A DNA stretch of 64,000 nucleotides from JAAYCI01 sp031551695 (lineage in GTDB: Bacteria > Bacillota > Clostridia > Oscillospirales > Ruminococcaceae): assembly GCA_031551695.1 (NCBI GenBank), contig JAVBNG010000013.1:26630-90629 (forward strand), written 5' to 3'. Numbering within the stretch: the first letter of the stretch is position 1; each line of letters opens with the position of its first letter. A program made the translations under genes and the position numbers. Positions 45,395 to 53,455 of the stretch are shown here, one piece after another. A model generated the notes under the pieces. The model saw only the letters and a list, made by a program, of their open reading frames with translations, had not been told where the DNA came from and made no database searches.

Positions 45395-46462
45395 ATGAAA
45401 CCGGTAAAAATCGGGATTGTTGGCGCGGGAGGCAGAGCGGCTAAACTGATCAAATTCTATAACGCGCTGGATGGAGTGGAAGTTACCGGGATTTGCGGTA
45501 TCATTCCGGAGCAAACGCGGCAGCTGGCCGAGGACTTGCAGGTTCCGGGCTGGTATAACAGTTTTTCTGAAATGTTGTCGAGCTGTGGGATGGACGCGGT
45601 AGACATTGTTACGCCGAATCATACCCACGCGGAATATGCGCGCATGGCGCTGGAACACAAAAAGCATGTGCTGTGCGAGAAGCCCGCTGCGTTGAGCACC
45701 GAAGAGCTGCTGCAAGTTGCCGATTTGGCAAAACGTGAGAACTGTGTTCTGATGTACGGACTTCAAGGCAGATTTGTTGAAAAGGTGCAGTACACCAGGC
45801 ATCTCATTGAAAACGGTGAATTGGGCCGTGTGTATTTTACAAAAGCGAAGTATGTGCGCCGGTGCGGGAACCCGGGCAGTTGGTTTGCCACCAAGAGCCA
45901 ATCCGGCGGCGGCCCGCTCATCGACTTGGGTGTGCATGCAATTGATTTGATTCTTTACCTGCTGGGCGGGGCAAAACCGGTGAGTGTGTTTGCAAGTACA
46001 TATAATATGTTTGGCAAGCGGGAACACATTCGAGAGCATTCATGGTACAAAGCGGCCGGCTATGGCACAGGCGCCTTTGACACGGAGGACCTGGCCATCG
46101 CTATGATAAAATTTGACGACGGAAGCACATTCCAGTTGGAAGTCAGCTACGATAGCCATATCAAGCCCACCCAGGAAGTGTTTACCCTTGATATCTATGG
46201 GAACCGTGCGGGGGTGGCCCTGGAACCGGCGTTCGAGATCTATACCGAAAAAGATGGATACCTTGTTGACATTATTCCCCAAATGGGCGACATCACCATG
46301 AATTGGAACCAAGGGTTAGCGCGACAACTGGAGCATTTCGTGGGGTGTGTCAGGGGAGATGAAAAAAGCACCGTTCCTTTGGCAGATGTGATTTCCGGCA
46401 TGAAGGTAATCGACGCTATCTATGAGTCCGCCAAAACGGGACGCTCTGTAGAGGTTCAATAG
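45395..46462 (+). CDS. Gfo/Idh/MocA-family oxidoreductase
   Basis: 355 residues from the ATG at 45395, with AGGAG 6 nt upstream. N-terminal Rossmann start GIVGAGGRA, then the family motif CEKPAAL with the catalytic Lys, GGGPLIDLGVHAIDL, and a C-terminal beta-sheet domain. The family oxidises or epimerises sugars and inositols with NAD(P). It lies between the MDR gene and the transporter. Together with the TIM-barrel protein it resembles pathways that oxidise a sugar at C2/C3 before isomerisation or cleavage. Confidence 0.9.
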   Translation: MKPVKIGIVGAGGRAAKLIKFYNALDGVEVTGICGIIPEQTRQLAEDLQVPGWYNSFSEMLSSCGMDAVDIVTPNHTHAEYARMALEHKKHVLCEKPAALSTEELLQVADLAKRENCVLMYGLQGRFVEKVQYTRHLIENGELGRVYFTKAKYVRRCGNPGSWFATKSQSGGGPLIDLGVHAIDLILYLLGGAKPVSVFASTYNMFGKREHIREHSWYKAAGYGTGAFDTEDLAIAMIKFDDGSTFQLEVSYDSHIKPTQEVFTLDIYGNRAGVALEPAFEIYTEKDGYLVDIIPQMGDITMNWNQGLARQLEHFVGCVRGDEKSTVPLADVISGMKVIDAIYESAKTGRSVEVQ

Positions 46463-46550
46463 GCCACTGGCACAAGATGGAACAAGACACGCGGGTTGCC
46501 ATGCCTTGTGAGCAAAATAAGAGGAAAAAAAGAGATGGAGGAATGAGAGA

Positions 46551-47936
46551 ATGAAAAAGGCATTGTCCCTGGTATTGGCACTACTGATGGTAGTGGGTGC
46601 ACTGGCCGGCTGCGGCGGCAGCAGCACCAGCGCCCCTGCCGTCGGCGAATCGGCCGCCGGCGAATCGACTGCCGGCGAATCGACTGCTGCCAGCGCGGAG
46701 CCTGCCGCCGCGAATGAAGACGTGAGCGGAAAACTGGTATTCTGGACACAGGACACACAGTCATGGTCCACCTGGTTCCAGGCTGCCGTCGAGGATTTCC
46801 GCCAGGCCTATCCGAATGTGGAGGTCAGCGACGAGTACTTTCCTAACTTTGCCGACAAAATGACCCAGGCTTACGCCGCCGGTGAAGAGCCTGATGTGGC
46901 CCAGACCTGGCAGGGTGTGGCCCAGTGGGCCAAGGCCGGCAAGCTGCAGCCGGTACCCGATTCCTTCGATGTTGCAGGCAACTACCTTGAAGGCGCTTCC
47001 GATAACAAAATTTACGATGGCAAATACTATGGCGTGCCCAGCGAGATTGGCCTGGAGAGCCCCACCCTTCTGGTGAACATGGACCTGCTGGCTGAGCAGG
47101 GCGTGGAGCTGCCCGACGGCTGGGTGGAAAACAACGGCCCGAAGGACTGGGACGAGCTGCTGGAATTTGCCAAGAGTCTGACGATTATTGAAAACGGCAT
47201 GGTGATGCAGAGCGGCATGGCCTATGTATACAAGGCGTGGGAAGCCATGTTCTGCTCGCTGATTTGGCAGTATGGCGGCGACTTCCGCGACCCTGAAAAC
47301 GCAATGGTGCACTTCGATACGCCCGAAGCGCGCAAGGCCCTGGAGTTCATGCTGAAGTATTGCGACCCCTCCGACCCGGACTGCATTAGTGACCGAGGCC
47401 AGGACCGGATGGATTTGTTTAACCAGGGCGGAGCCGCCATGTGCGTGGGCGCCCCCTGGTACGCATCCACCATGGACCTCGACATGCCTGACCTGAATTA
47501 CCAAGTTTTCAACATGCCTGCCATGGTGGAAGGAGCCGACCCCTTCTGCGTGGCCGGCGACAACTGGGGCTACATCGTATCCGCCAATTGTGAGTACCCT
47601 GAAGCCGCTTGGGCCTTTGTAGAGTTCATGAGCGAGCCCGAGCGTATGTCCGACTGGGCCTTGGCTTGCGGCATGGTGCCCGCCCGCCCCGACGCCGAAA
47701 TGGACTTGACCTACGACCCCGAGGTGGGCAGTGTGGAGAAGGCGCTGGCCATTACGAATGATATCCAGGCGTATGGCCGTGACGCTGGCTCCTACACCCT
47801 GTCCTCCAGTACGCTCATCTACAGTATTGTGCGCACCCAGCTGCAGCAGGTGCTGGAAAGCGGTGATATCGACACCGCGCTGGCCACCATGGAGCGCGAG
47901 GGCAATGCCATGATTGAGGAGAACCTGGGCCGGTAA
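46551..47936 (+). CDS. Sugar ABC transporter substrate-binding lipoprotein
   Basis: 461 residues. Lipoprotein signal with lipobox LAGC and C21 as the lipidated Cys. A short Ala/Ser/Glu-rich linker containing an AAGES/TAGES repeat precedes a type-1 extracellular binding domain (LVFWTQDTQSWSTWF, VAQTWQGVAQWAKAG, GGAAMCVGAPWYAS). GGAGG lies 10 nt before the ATG. It binds the substrate outside the cell for the two permeases that follow. The CUT1-type family suggests an oligosaccharide or glycoside. Confidence 0.93.
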   Translation: MKKALSLVLALLMVVGALAGCGGSSTSAPAVGESAAGESTAGESTAASAEPAAANEDVSGKLVFWTQDTQSWSTWFQAAVEDFRQAYPNVEVSDEYFPNFADKMTQAYAAGEEPDVAQTWQGVAQWAKAGKLQPVPDSFDVAGNYLEGASDNKIYDGKYYGVPSEIGLESPTLLVNMDLLAEQGVELPDGWVENNGPKDWDELLEFAKSLTIIENGMVMQSGMAYVYKAWEAMFCSLIWQYGGDFRDPENAMVHFDTPEARKALEFMLKYCDPSDPDCISDRGQDRMDLFNQGGAAMCVGAPWYASTMDLDMPDLNYQVFNMPAMVEGADPFCVAGDNWGYIVSANCEYPEAAWAFVEFMSEPERMSDWALACGMVPARPDAEMDLTYDPEVGSVEKALAITNDIQAYGRDAGSYTLSSSTLIYSIVRTQLQQVLESGDIDTALATMEREGNAMIEENLGR

Positions 47937-47963
47937 GTGCCGGCTGGCTGTATGCGCTAAACT

Positions 47964-48002
47964 GTTGGCGGGCGATGACGCTCCTGTTCGTCGCCTGCCA
48001 AC
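47964..48002 (+). other. Hairpin between binding-protein and permease genes
   Basis: GTTGGCGGGCGA pairs with TCGCCTGCCAAC with few mismatches. No T run follows. A position after the binding-protein gene is typical of hairpins that protect its mRNA and raise its level over the permeases. Confidence 0.55.
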
Positions 48003-48101
48003 ACATTATCTTTATTGTGCGGCGGTGTTCTTGTGAATGCCCCTTGCGGGAGCATATTTGTGGCGGCCTGCGCGGCGAGCCGGCCTTGGGGGAAGCGCGA
48101 A

Positions 48102-49037
48102 ATGAGAGGAAAAACCGGAAAGATGCCGCTGCTTGAGCGGCTGCGGCTGCGAAAAAACAGCCGACGATTATTTGTGCTGGCGATACTGGTGCCCGTACTG
48201 GCCTGGTTCACCATCTATATGTTCCTGCCCATTCTGTCTGTTGTGGGTTATAGCTTTACCAACGCGAAAATGCAGTATGGCGACATCAGTTTTGTGGGGC
48301 TGGACAACTACATCAAAATGTTCACGAGCGACCCCCTGGTGCCCGTGGCGCTGAAAAACACCTTGCAGGCGGTCATCATCATCCTGCCCAGTGTGCTTGT
48401 CCTGTCGGTGCTGCTGGCCGCCGGGCTAAATGCCGTGGTGGACAAGGTGCGCGAGCTTTTCACCTTTATCTATTTTTTGCCCACCGTGGTACCCATGACG
48501 GCCGTTGCCCTGGTGTGGGTGTGGCTGTATCATCCCCAGTATGGCCTCATCAATGCCATGCTTGGGGCCATTGGCCTGCCGCCGCAGCTGTTTTTGCAAA
48601 GCAGCAGCCAGGCGCTGGCTTCTATCTCTATCATCCAAATTTGGTACTCTTTCGGCTACTATGCTCTTATCTTGCTGGCGGCCATGCGCGGCGTTTCGCC
48701 TGACGTGATGGAGGCGGCCGACCTGGACGGTGCCGGCCCGTTTACCAAATTCTTCCGCATCACCCTTCCCCTGATCAAGCCCAACCTCATTTTCGTGTCC
48801 ATCATGTCCACCATCAACGCATTTATGCTTTTTACCCCGGTGGATGTTATCACCAAGGGCCGCGGCACGCCGGGCACCTCCACCATGGTGCTGATGCTTC
48901 ACATTAAAAAACAGGGCATAGAACAGGGCAATACCGGCTATGCGTCCACGATGTCTATTCTGCTGCTGTCTATCATCCTGGCCATCAGCCTGATGCAATG
49001 GCTGCTGTCGCAGGAGGGCAAGCATAGCCGTGCCTGA
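48102..49037 (+). CDS. Sugar ABC transporter permease, MalF/UgpA type
   Basis: 311 residues from the ATG at 48102, with GGGGGA about 8 nt upstream; a frame extension of 29 residues upstream is hydrophilic and has no site. Six membrane helices. The cytoplasmic EAA loop reads EAADLDGAGPFTKFFRITLPLIKP. It pairs with the next gene. No ATPase gene follows, so a shared MsmX-type ATPase elsewhere in the genome probably powers the importer. Confidence 0.92.
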   Translation: MRGKTGKMPLLERLRLRKNSRRLFVLAILVPVLAWFTIYMFLPILSVVGYSFTNAKMQYGDISFVGLDNYIKMFTSDPLVPVALKNTLQAVIIILPSVLVLSVLLAAGLNAVVDKVRELFTFIYFLPTVVPMTAVALVWVWLYHPQYGLINAMLGAIGLPPQLFLQSSSQALASISIIQIWYSFGYYALILLAAMRGVSPDVMEAADLDGAGPFTKFFRITLPLIKPNLIFVSIMSTINAFMLFTPVDVITKGRGTPGTSTMVLMLHIKKQGIEQGNTGYASTMSILLLSIILAISLMQWLLSQEGKHSRA

Positions 49038-49050
49038 GGAGGAGTGAGGA

Positions 49051-49908
49051 ATGCTGAAGAAAAATAGAATGAAAAAGAAAATGACAGCCGGCAAACTGCT
49101 GATTTACCTGCTGCTGTTTGCGGGCTCACTGCTGATGCTTCTGCCCCTTTACTGGATGCTTATTTCCTCCATGAAAGGCAACACCGAGCTTTTCCGCATG
49201 CCGCCTACCTTCTGGCCACAGACGAATAAGCTGGTGGATAACTATACCACGGTGCTCACCGCCACCTCGTCCTTCAGATTTCTTCGGTACTACGGCAACA
49301 GCATCGGCACTGCCATCGTCAACACAGCGTTCGGCGTGCTTACCTCATCCATTGTGGGTTATGTGTTTGCCAAGTATAAGTTCCGGGGCCGCAATGTGCT
49401 GTTTTTGACGATGATGGCCTGTATGATGATTCCTTATGAAACGCTGATGGTTTCAGTGTACAAGATCATGATCGGCTTCGGCTGGACCAACAGCTATTTG
49501 GTGCTTACGGTGCCGTACTTTGTAAACATCTTCGGCATCTTCCTCATGCGCCAATTTATGGTGGATATCCCCGACGATTATATCGACGCGGCGGAGATAG
49601 ACGGCTGCAGCCAGATACGCACTTTCTTCAACATCATTATGCCGTTGGTGAAGCCCGCTTTGGCCACGCTGTGTATTTTCCTGTTCATGCACACTTGGAA
49701 CAGCTATATGTGGCCGCTCATCTCGGTGAGCAGTAAGGACCTATTCACCCTGCCGGTGGGTTTGAGCGCCCTGTTTGGCGACCGCAGCAACCAGTTCGAT
49801 ATCCTCATGGCGGCGTCTACTTTGTCCATTTTGCCCATCTGCATCGTGTTTGCCTGTGCGCAAAAGCAGTTCGTCCGGGGCATCACCATGTCGGGCATAA
49901 AAGGCTGA
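49051..49908 (+). CDS. Sugar ABC transporter permease, MalG/UgpE type
   Basis: 285 residues, with AGGAGG about 8 nt before the ATG. Six membrane helices. EAA loop DAAEIDGCSQIRTFFNIIMPLVKP. The C-terminus FVRGITMSGIKG is typical of the G-type permease. It is the last gene of the island operon, followed by a terminator. Confidence 0.93.
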   Translation: MLKKNRMKKKMTAGKLLIYLLLFAGSLLMLLPLYWMLISSMKGNTELFRMPPTFWPQTNKLVDNYTTVLTATSSFRFLRYYGNSIGTAIVNTAFGVLTSSIVGYVFAKYKFRGRNVLFLTMMACMMIPYETLMVSVYKIMIGFGWTNSYLVLTVPYFVNIFGIFLMRQFMVDIPDDYIDAAEIDGCSQIRTFFNIIMPLVKPALATLCIFLFMHTWNSYMWPLISVSSKDLFTLPVGLSALFGDRSNQFDILMAASTLSILPICIVFACAQKQFVRGITMSGIKG

Positions 49909-49929
49909 CAAAGAGATATGAATAGATAC

Positions 49930-49965
49930 ATTTGGCTATCCCTTTGAAGAGAGGGATGGCCAAAT
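49930..49965 (+). terminator. Terminator at the end of the catabolic island
   Basis: ATTTGGCTATCCCT (49930-49943) pairs with AGGGATGGCCAAAT (49952-49965) with one G-U pair. The trailing T run is weak (TATT). Confidence 0.7.
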
Positions 49966-50049
49966 TATTGACTCTGGAAATTTGCGTGAGCCAGATATTG
50001 CGTTTTAACAAGAGCAACAAACTACACCTTTTCCCATTTTCCCGCTTTT

Positions 50050-50196
50050 ATGATTTCATTGACAGTGGATTGTCTGACCACAGACAAGGAGCATTATGAG
50101 AGCCTCAAGGCCGCAGAGAGCTACGCGGACAAGGTGATTGCCGAGGAGATGCGGGAGGAGGAAAAAAGAAAAGCGAAGAGGAGAGAGGAGGAGTAA
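50050..50196 (+). CDS. Small Lys/Glu-rich ORF, probably a gene remnant
   Basis: 48 codons: a short start, then a highly charged helix (DKEHYESLKAAE, later EEMREEEKRKAK). It has no clear ribosome site, but ends exactly at a strong terminator. On the other strand the same region encodes a TVNEIIKAGKWEKV-like tail. Both look like ends of genes from mobile elements, so this is likely debris rather than a functional gene. Confidence 0.35.
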   Translation: MISLTVDCLTTDKEHYESLKAAESYADKVIAEEMREEEKRKAKRREEE

Positions 50197-50241
50197 CAAA
50201 AGTGCAGGTGCGCCGTGAATTGCGCGCACCTGCACTTTTGT
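50196..50241 (+). terminator. Strong intrinsic terminator
   Basis: ACAAAAGTGCAGGTGCGC (50196-50213) pairs perfectly over 18 bp with 50224-50241. The stem ends in TTTTGTTT. Confidence 0.88.
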
Positions 50242-50316
50242 TTGAGAGAATTAGTATCATAGGTGGAGAAAAATTCAGGCGCCTTCATCTTGAAGGCGCC
50301 TTGGCTACGATATTAA

Positions 50317-50565
50317 CTAGTCCGGCTGGATCAGCCACTCGGGCTTTACCTTCAGCGCCTTTGCAAAAGCGATGAGTTGCAAGTCTGTTATAGGCCGGGT
50401 GCCATTTTCAATTTTGCCGATAGAACTGGCAGACAGCGTGACACCATGCACCTCAAGGCGCGCGCTTAAATCCTGCTGTGTTGCAGGTGGGCTTTCCGCC
50501 AACCTAGCGGCGCGTATCTTCTTGCCCGCGGCATTTTTCATCTTATCCACAATATCACCACTCAT
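50317..50565 (-). CDS. XRE-family helix-turn-helix regulator
   Basis: 82 residues, a single HTH_3 domain: TQQDLSARLEVHGVTLSASSIGKIENGTRPITDLQLIAFAKALKV covers the five-helix fold, with recognition helix around SASSIGKIENG. The C-terminus KPEWLIQPD is typical of phage- and element-type regulators. It is divergent from the small gene at 50652 and may regulate it and the Fic module. Confidence 0.85.
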   Translation of the reverse strand: MSGDIVDKMKNAAGKKIRAARLAESPPATQQDLSARLEVHGVTLSASSIGKIENGTRPITDLQLIAFAKALKVKPEWLIQPD

Positions 50566-50651
50566 GGGTTGATTATAATGGATTCCGCATGATATAATCG
50601 GACCAATAGTCCGATTACAATTCGAGGTTTTTGCAGAAAGGGGCAGGGGTA

Positions 50652-50852
50652 GTGAACTTTGACGCGGGCAAGGCCTACAGCCTCTTGTTCAACGGGATTA
50701 CAGATGCTATTATCAAACTGGACACGGGGAACGTGCAAGAGGCAAGGCGGTTGCTTGTATGGTGCCAGCGGATAGCGGAAGAACAGTATATCGCAGCGCC
50801 GGAACGCTCGACAACAGCGGTGGCTTTTCCAAAGAAAGAGCGAAAGCGATAA
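50652..50852 (+). CDS. Small conserved-type hypothetical protein
   Basis: 66 residues from a GTG at 50652, preceded by AGGGG. Sequence begins VNFDAGKAYSLLFNGITDAI and continues as two amphipathic helices (QEARRLLVWCQRIAEEQYI) with a basic C-terminus. I recall similar small proteins next to XRE regulators in clostridial accessory regions but no assigned function. It is divergent from the XRE gene. Confidence 0.6.
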   Translation: MNFDAGKAYSLLFNGITDAIIKLDTGNVQEARRLLVWCQRIAEEQYIAAPERSTTAVAFPKKERKR

Positions 50853-50877
50853 AAAATGTCTTTGTCTGCTTAGTATA

Positions 50878-50886
50878 TGGTATAAT
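50878..50886 (+). promoter_or_regulatory. Extended -10 promoter of the Fic module
   Basis: TGGTATAAT combines a perfect TATAAT (50881-50886) with the TGn extension. No good -35 is visible. It lies 29 bp before the antitoxin ATG. Confidence 0.6.
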
Positions 50887-50914
50887 AGTTGCATCAAGCG
50901 AAGAGGTGTTTCTC

Positions 50915-51124
50915 ATGACACAGAAAGCGCACCAAAAGCGTATTGCTGCAGTTAAGGTGGCAGATGCCCTGAATGCGATAGAAGGCGTGCCTGTTAGCGC
51001 CAACGCGCGCCAGTTGTCTGCCCGCTGGGCTCGGGGAGAGATTTCTGGCGAACAAATGAAGTCCCTGTTGTTATCTTCCCACAAAAAAATGGCGGCCAAC
51101 CAGGAGCACAGGGCACATGGCTGA
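50915..51124 (+). CDS. VbhA-like Fic antitoxin
   Basis: 69 residues, AGAGGTG 7 nt before the ATG. The N-terminal helix carries ALNAIEGVPVS, matching the Fic inhibitory motif S/T-x-x-x-E-G except that Leu stands in the S/T position; the inhibitory Glu and Gly are kept. The second part (ARQLSARWARGEISGEQMK) matches the antitoxin VbhA domain. It overlaps the Fic gene by 8 bp, the usual arrangement. It should block ATP binding in the Fic active site. Confidence 0.85.
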   Translation: MTQKAHQKRIAAVKVADALNAIEGVPVSANARQLSARWARGEISGEQMKSLLLSSHKKMAANQEHRAHG

Positions 51125-51860
51125 TCCTTACATTTATGAAGGCAGTTCCGTGTTGAGGAATCTGTTGGATATTGAGGACGCAAAGACTTTGGATTTGGTT
51201 GAAGCAGAGCAGTCCCGTGCCAACATGATGTTGCTTTACGAGGCTGGATTCAGCGACTTTTCAAGCAAGGGCATCCAGTACATCCATAGATACCTGTTTG
51301 GAGATATCTATGATTGGGCGGGGCAATTCCGCGTTATCAACATCAAGAAACGTGAACAGATTTTGGCCGGCGTCAGTGTGTGGTATTCCGACGTCGACAA
51401 GATAGAGAGCGATTTGGCGGATGTTTGGCAAAAGATTAGCCAAATCGACTGGGCAAATCTGTCCCGCGAAGAATTTGTGACACGACTGGTGGAGACATTC
51501 CCTTTGATTTGGAAAGTTCATCCATTTCGCGAAGGGAACACGCGCACTGTTGTAATGGCGATGACGTTCTTTATTGAAAGCCATGGTTATTATGTGGACC
51601 AGGAATTACTTGCCGCGAGTGCCGGCTATGTGCGCAATGCGTTGGTTTTGGCTTCGGTAAACGATTTTGCAGAGCGGGAGCATTTGGAAAAGATTTTGCT
51701 GGACGCTGTGGCGACAGAGCCGGTTGAATATGCGGATTCCGATTCGGATGACCAAGGTGTTTTGGATGCCCGCCACGCTCAATATCAATCCGAAGATTAT
51801 CAACCGGCAGAGCATGAGCTGCGACCGGAAGAGTACAACCCCGAAAAATATAGAATGTGA
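51117..51860 (+). CDS. fic: Fic-family AMP-transferase toxin
   Basis: 247 residues. The Fic fold has the upstream YIHRYLFGDIYDWAGQFR segment and the active-site loop H135-P-F-R-E-G-N-T-R143. Compared with the textbook HPFxxGNGRxxR, the second Gly is Thr and the last Arg is absent. Fic enzymes transfer AMP from ATP to target hydroxyls; targets of VbhT-like toxins include topoisomerases. The C-terminal tail is acidic with EDYQPAEHE/PEEYNPEKY repeats. It is class I with the separate antitoxin upstream. Confidence 0.92.
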   Translation: MADPYIYEGSSVLRNLLDIEDAKTLDLVEAEQSRANMMLLYEAGFSDFSSKGIQYIHRYLFGDIYDWAGQFRVINIKKREQILAGVSVWYSDVDKIESDLADVWQKISQIDWANLSREEFVTRLVETFPLIWKVHPFREGNTRTVVMAMTFFIESHGYYVDQELLAASAGYVRNALVLASVNDFAEREHLEKILLDAVATEPVEYADSDSDDQGVLDARHAQYQSEDYQPAEHELRPEEYNPEKYRM

Positions 51861-51983
51861 CCTGGGAGAAATGAGCAAATATCCAGAGGGTGCAATTCGC
51901 AGGATTATTGTGAGTAAAATGAGTGATAATCGTGTAATACCTCAAATGGTCTAGTCGCAAGACTATTGCAAAATCCCGATAGC

Positions 51984-52051
51984 GAAACTTACAGGAGTTT
52001 TGGATTATCCGAATAGGGAAATTCACAGGAATTCTTTATAATCCAATGCGT
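51984..52051. repeat. Degenerate 34-bp tandem repeat
   Basis: GAAACTTACAGGAGTTTTGG and GAAATTCACAGGAATTCTTT begin two units 34 bp apart, both followed by ATTATCC or ATAATCC. A third related word (TTCGCAGGATTATT) lies at about 51897. They may be worn operator or attachment-site repeats of an element. Confidence 0.4.
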
Positions 52052-52273
52052 GGCAGCCGCAGGATTATTTGATGCCACTGAACAGTGGAAAGCGGCCCCG
52101 AAAGCTGCAAAGTGTTGGTGCAAGCCGCCTGGTTCGTATTTACACTCCGCGATGGAACTGCGATGGAACACCAGAAAAACATATGTGAATGGTGTAAATA
52201 ATGGAATACAAATCTTACGATGTTTCCACATATTTTTTCTGGTGCTTAATTCGGCTTAGAATGGCATTCAAGA

Positions 52274-52363
52274 GGTCTCTGAACGTTGGTAAAGGTACCA
52301 AGGCTCTGTGGAACGGTCAGACGGATATAGCAAACTTTAAGCACCGAGAAATCGGGTGCTTTT
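52274..52363 (+). ncRNA. Putative structured RNA motif, copy 2, with terminator
   Basis: Positions 52274-52317 match 30678-30720. The core folds as UUGGUA-AAGG-UACCAA with six Watson-Crick pairs, and UCUGA/UCAGA can close an outer stem. About 20 nt later a hairpin AAGCACC-GA-GAAA-TC-GGGTGCTT (52339-52361) with TTTT forms a terminator. This would give a small RNA of about 90-100 nt. No following gene within 240 bp argues for a trans-acting or standalone RNA. Confidence 0.4.
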
Positions 52364-52601
52364 CTGTTTCAAAACTGAGATGTTGTGTGAATCTGAAGAA
52401 TAAACCACGCTATAAAAAACGCAATAGCATATGCGTTTACATTGTTCTTGCCCACACTATTGGTTATCTCTGTCAATCGCAAATACTTTTAACCCAACTT
52501 TAAGAACCTTTTTCCTCTTTCACCATATAGTACGGCGCCCATGCGCTTGACATACGTGGATATCTGATTTATCCTACAGGGAAACGGCGCCCGCCGTCCC
52601 G

Positions 52602-53395
52602 GTGGCGCTGGACAACGAAAAAAGGATGGCGAAAACCGATTTCATGAAATCTTCGAGCTTTCTCGCCTACGACACCCTGTGCACAGTCAGCATTGATGAA
52701 ACGGAGCTTGCCGGTGCCGCGGCGTTTACCGCTTGCTTTGCCGCGGCGGAAGCGAAGGCGATGCAGGTGGAAGAGACCCTTAGCATGTTCGACGCCTCGT
52801 CGGAGCTTTCGCGCCTGTGCGCCGGCTATACACCAAATGTGCCGGTGAAGGTGTCGGGCATGCTGCTGGATTTCATCTGCCTGAACCTTGGCTTTGCCGA
52901 AAAAACCGGCGGCGCCTTCGATTCCGCCGTGGGGCCACTGGTGAAGCTGTGGGGTTTTCTGGCCGACGAGCCGCGTGTTCCGGCGGACGATGAAATCGAC
53001 GCGATGCTGGCACGGGGGGGCAGCCTTGGCGCACGGCGCTGCGCCATCCGGATGACGCGTCCCGTATCCTTGGCACGGTGCCGCTTGAAGACCGTGGTGT
53101 CGCCACGTCGTCGTGGTACGAGCATGGCTTCCAAAAGGACGGCGTGACCTACCACCACCTGCTGGATCCGCGCACCGGCTGCCCCATGCCGCTCGCCATC
53201 TCCAGCGTGTCCATCCTGCCACCCGAGGCCGTTTATACGGATCTTGTGTCCACGGCCTTTTTCATCCTTGGCGTGGAAAAGGGCGAGGCGCTGCTGGCCG
53301 GTTTGGCACAGGACGGTGTGGAAGTGGACTATGTGGCCCTGCTGGCCGACGGCACCTTGCGCCATTCCCCCGGCGCGGAGTTTGCAAAGGCATAG
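52602..53395 (+). pseudogene. apbE: apbE (FAD:protein FMN transferase), broken by deletion and frameshift
   Basis: Frame 1 (52602 or ATG 52626 to about 53020) gives the ApbE N-terminal part (SFLAYDTLCTVSI, LCAGYTPNVPVKVS, GGAFDSAVGPLVKLWGF). A second frame picks up at the same point with GGQPWRTALRHPDDAS, GVATSSWYEHGF, HHLLDPRTGCP and a normal C-terminus. The join lies at a run of seven G (53014-53020). Roughly 70-80 residues of a normal ApbE, including the LDLGxIAKGYA and INLGGN regions that bind FAD, are missing. No signal peptide, so a cytoplasmic version. Either a recent pseudogene or an assembly error. Confidence 0.82.
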
Positions 53396-53413
53396 AACGG
53401 TTCTAACATAAAA

Positions 53414-53445
53414 GGCCCGCCGGGTATTCCGGCGGGCCCATTTTG
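53414..53445. terminator. Bidirectional intrinsic terminator
   Basis: GGCCCGCCGG-GTATT-CCGGCGGGCC is a perfect 10-bp stem with T-rich sequence on the plus side and AAA on the other. It separates the convergent apbE remnant and LysR gene. Confidence 0.88.
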
Positions 53446-53455
53446 TTGCCAACTG

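Larger units (their letters stand above)
51861..52601. other. AT-rich gene-free accessory spacer
   Basis: About 740 bp without a convincing gene. It contains two degenerate tandem 34-bp repeats, the second copy of the conserved RNA-like motif with a terminator, and is lower in GC than the genes on either side. The short frames here have no ribosome sites. Confidence 0.6.

Noticed and set aside
51984..52051. CRISPR array
   Set aside because: Only two degenerate units without spacers, and no cas genes.
52274..52363. T-box leader
   Set aside because: TGTGGAACGG resembles the T-box antiterminator word, but the AGGGTGGNACCGCG core is not present and no aminoacyl-tRNA or amino-acid gene follows.
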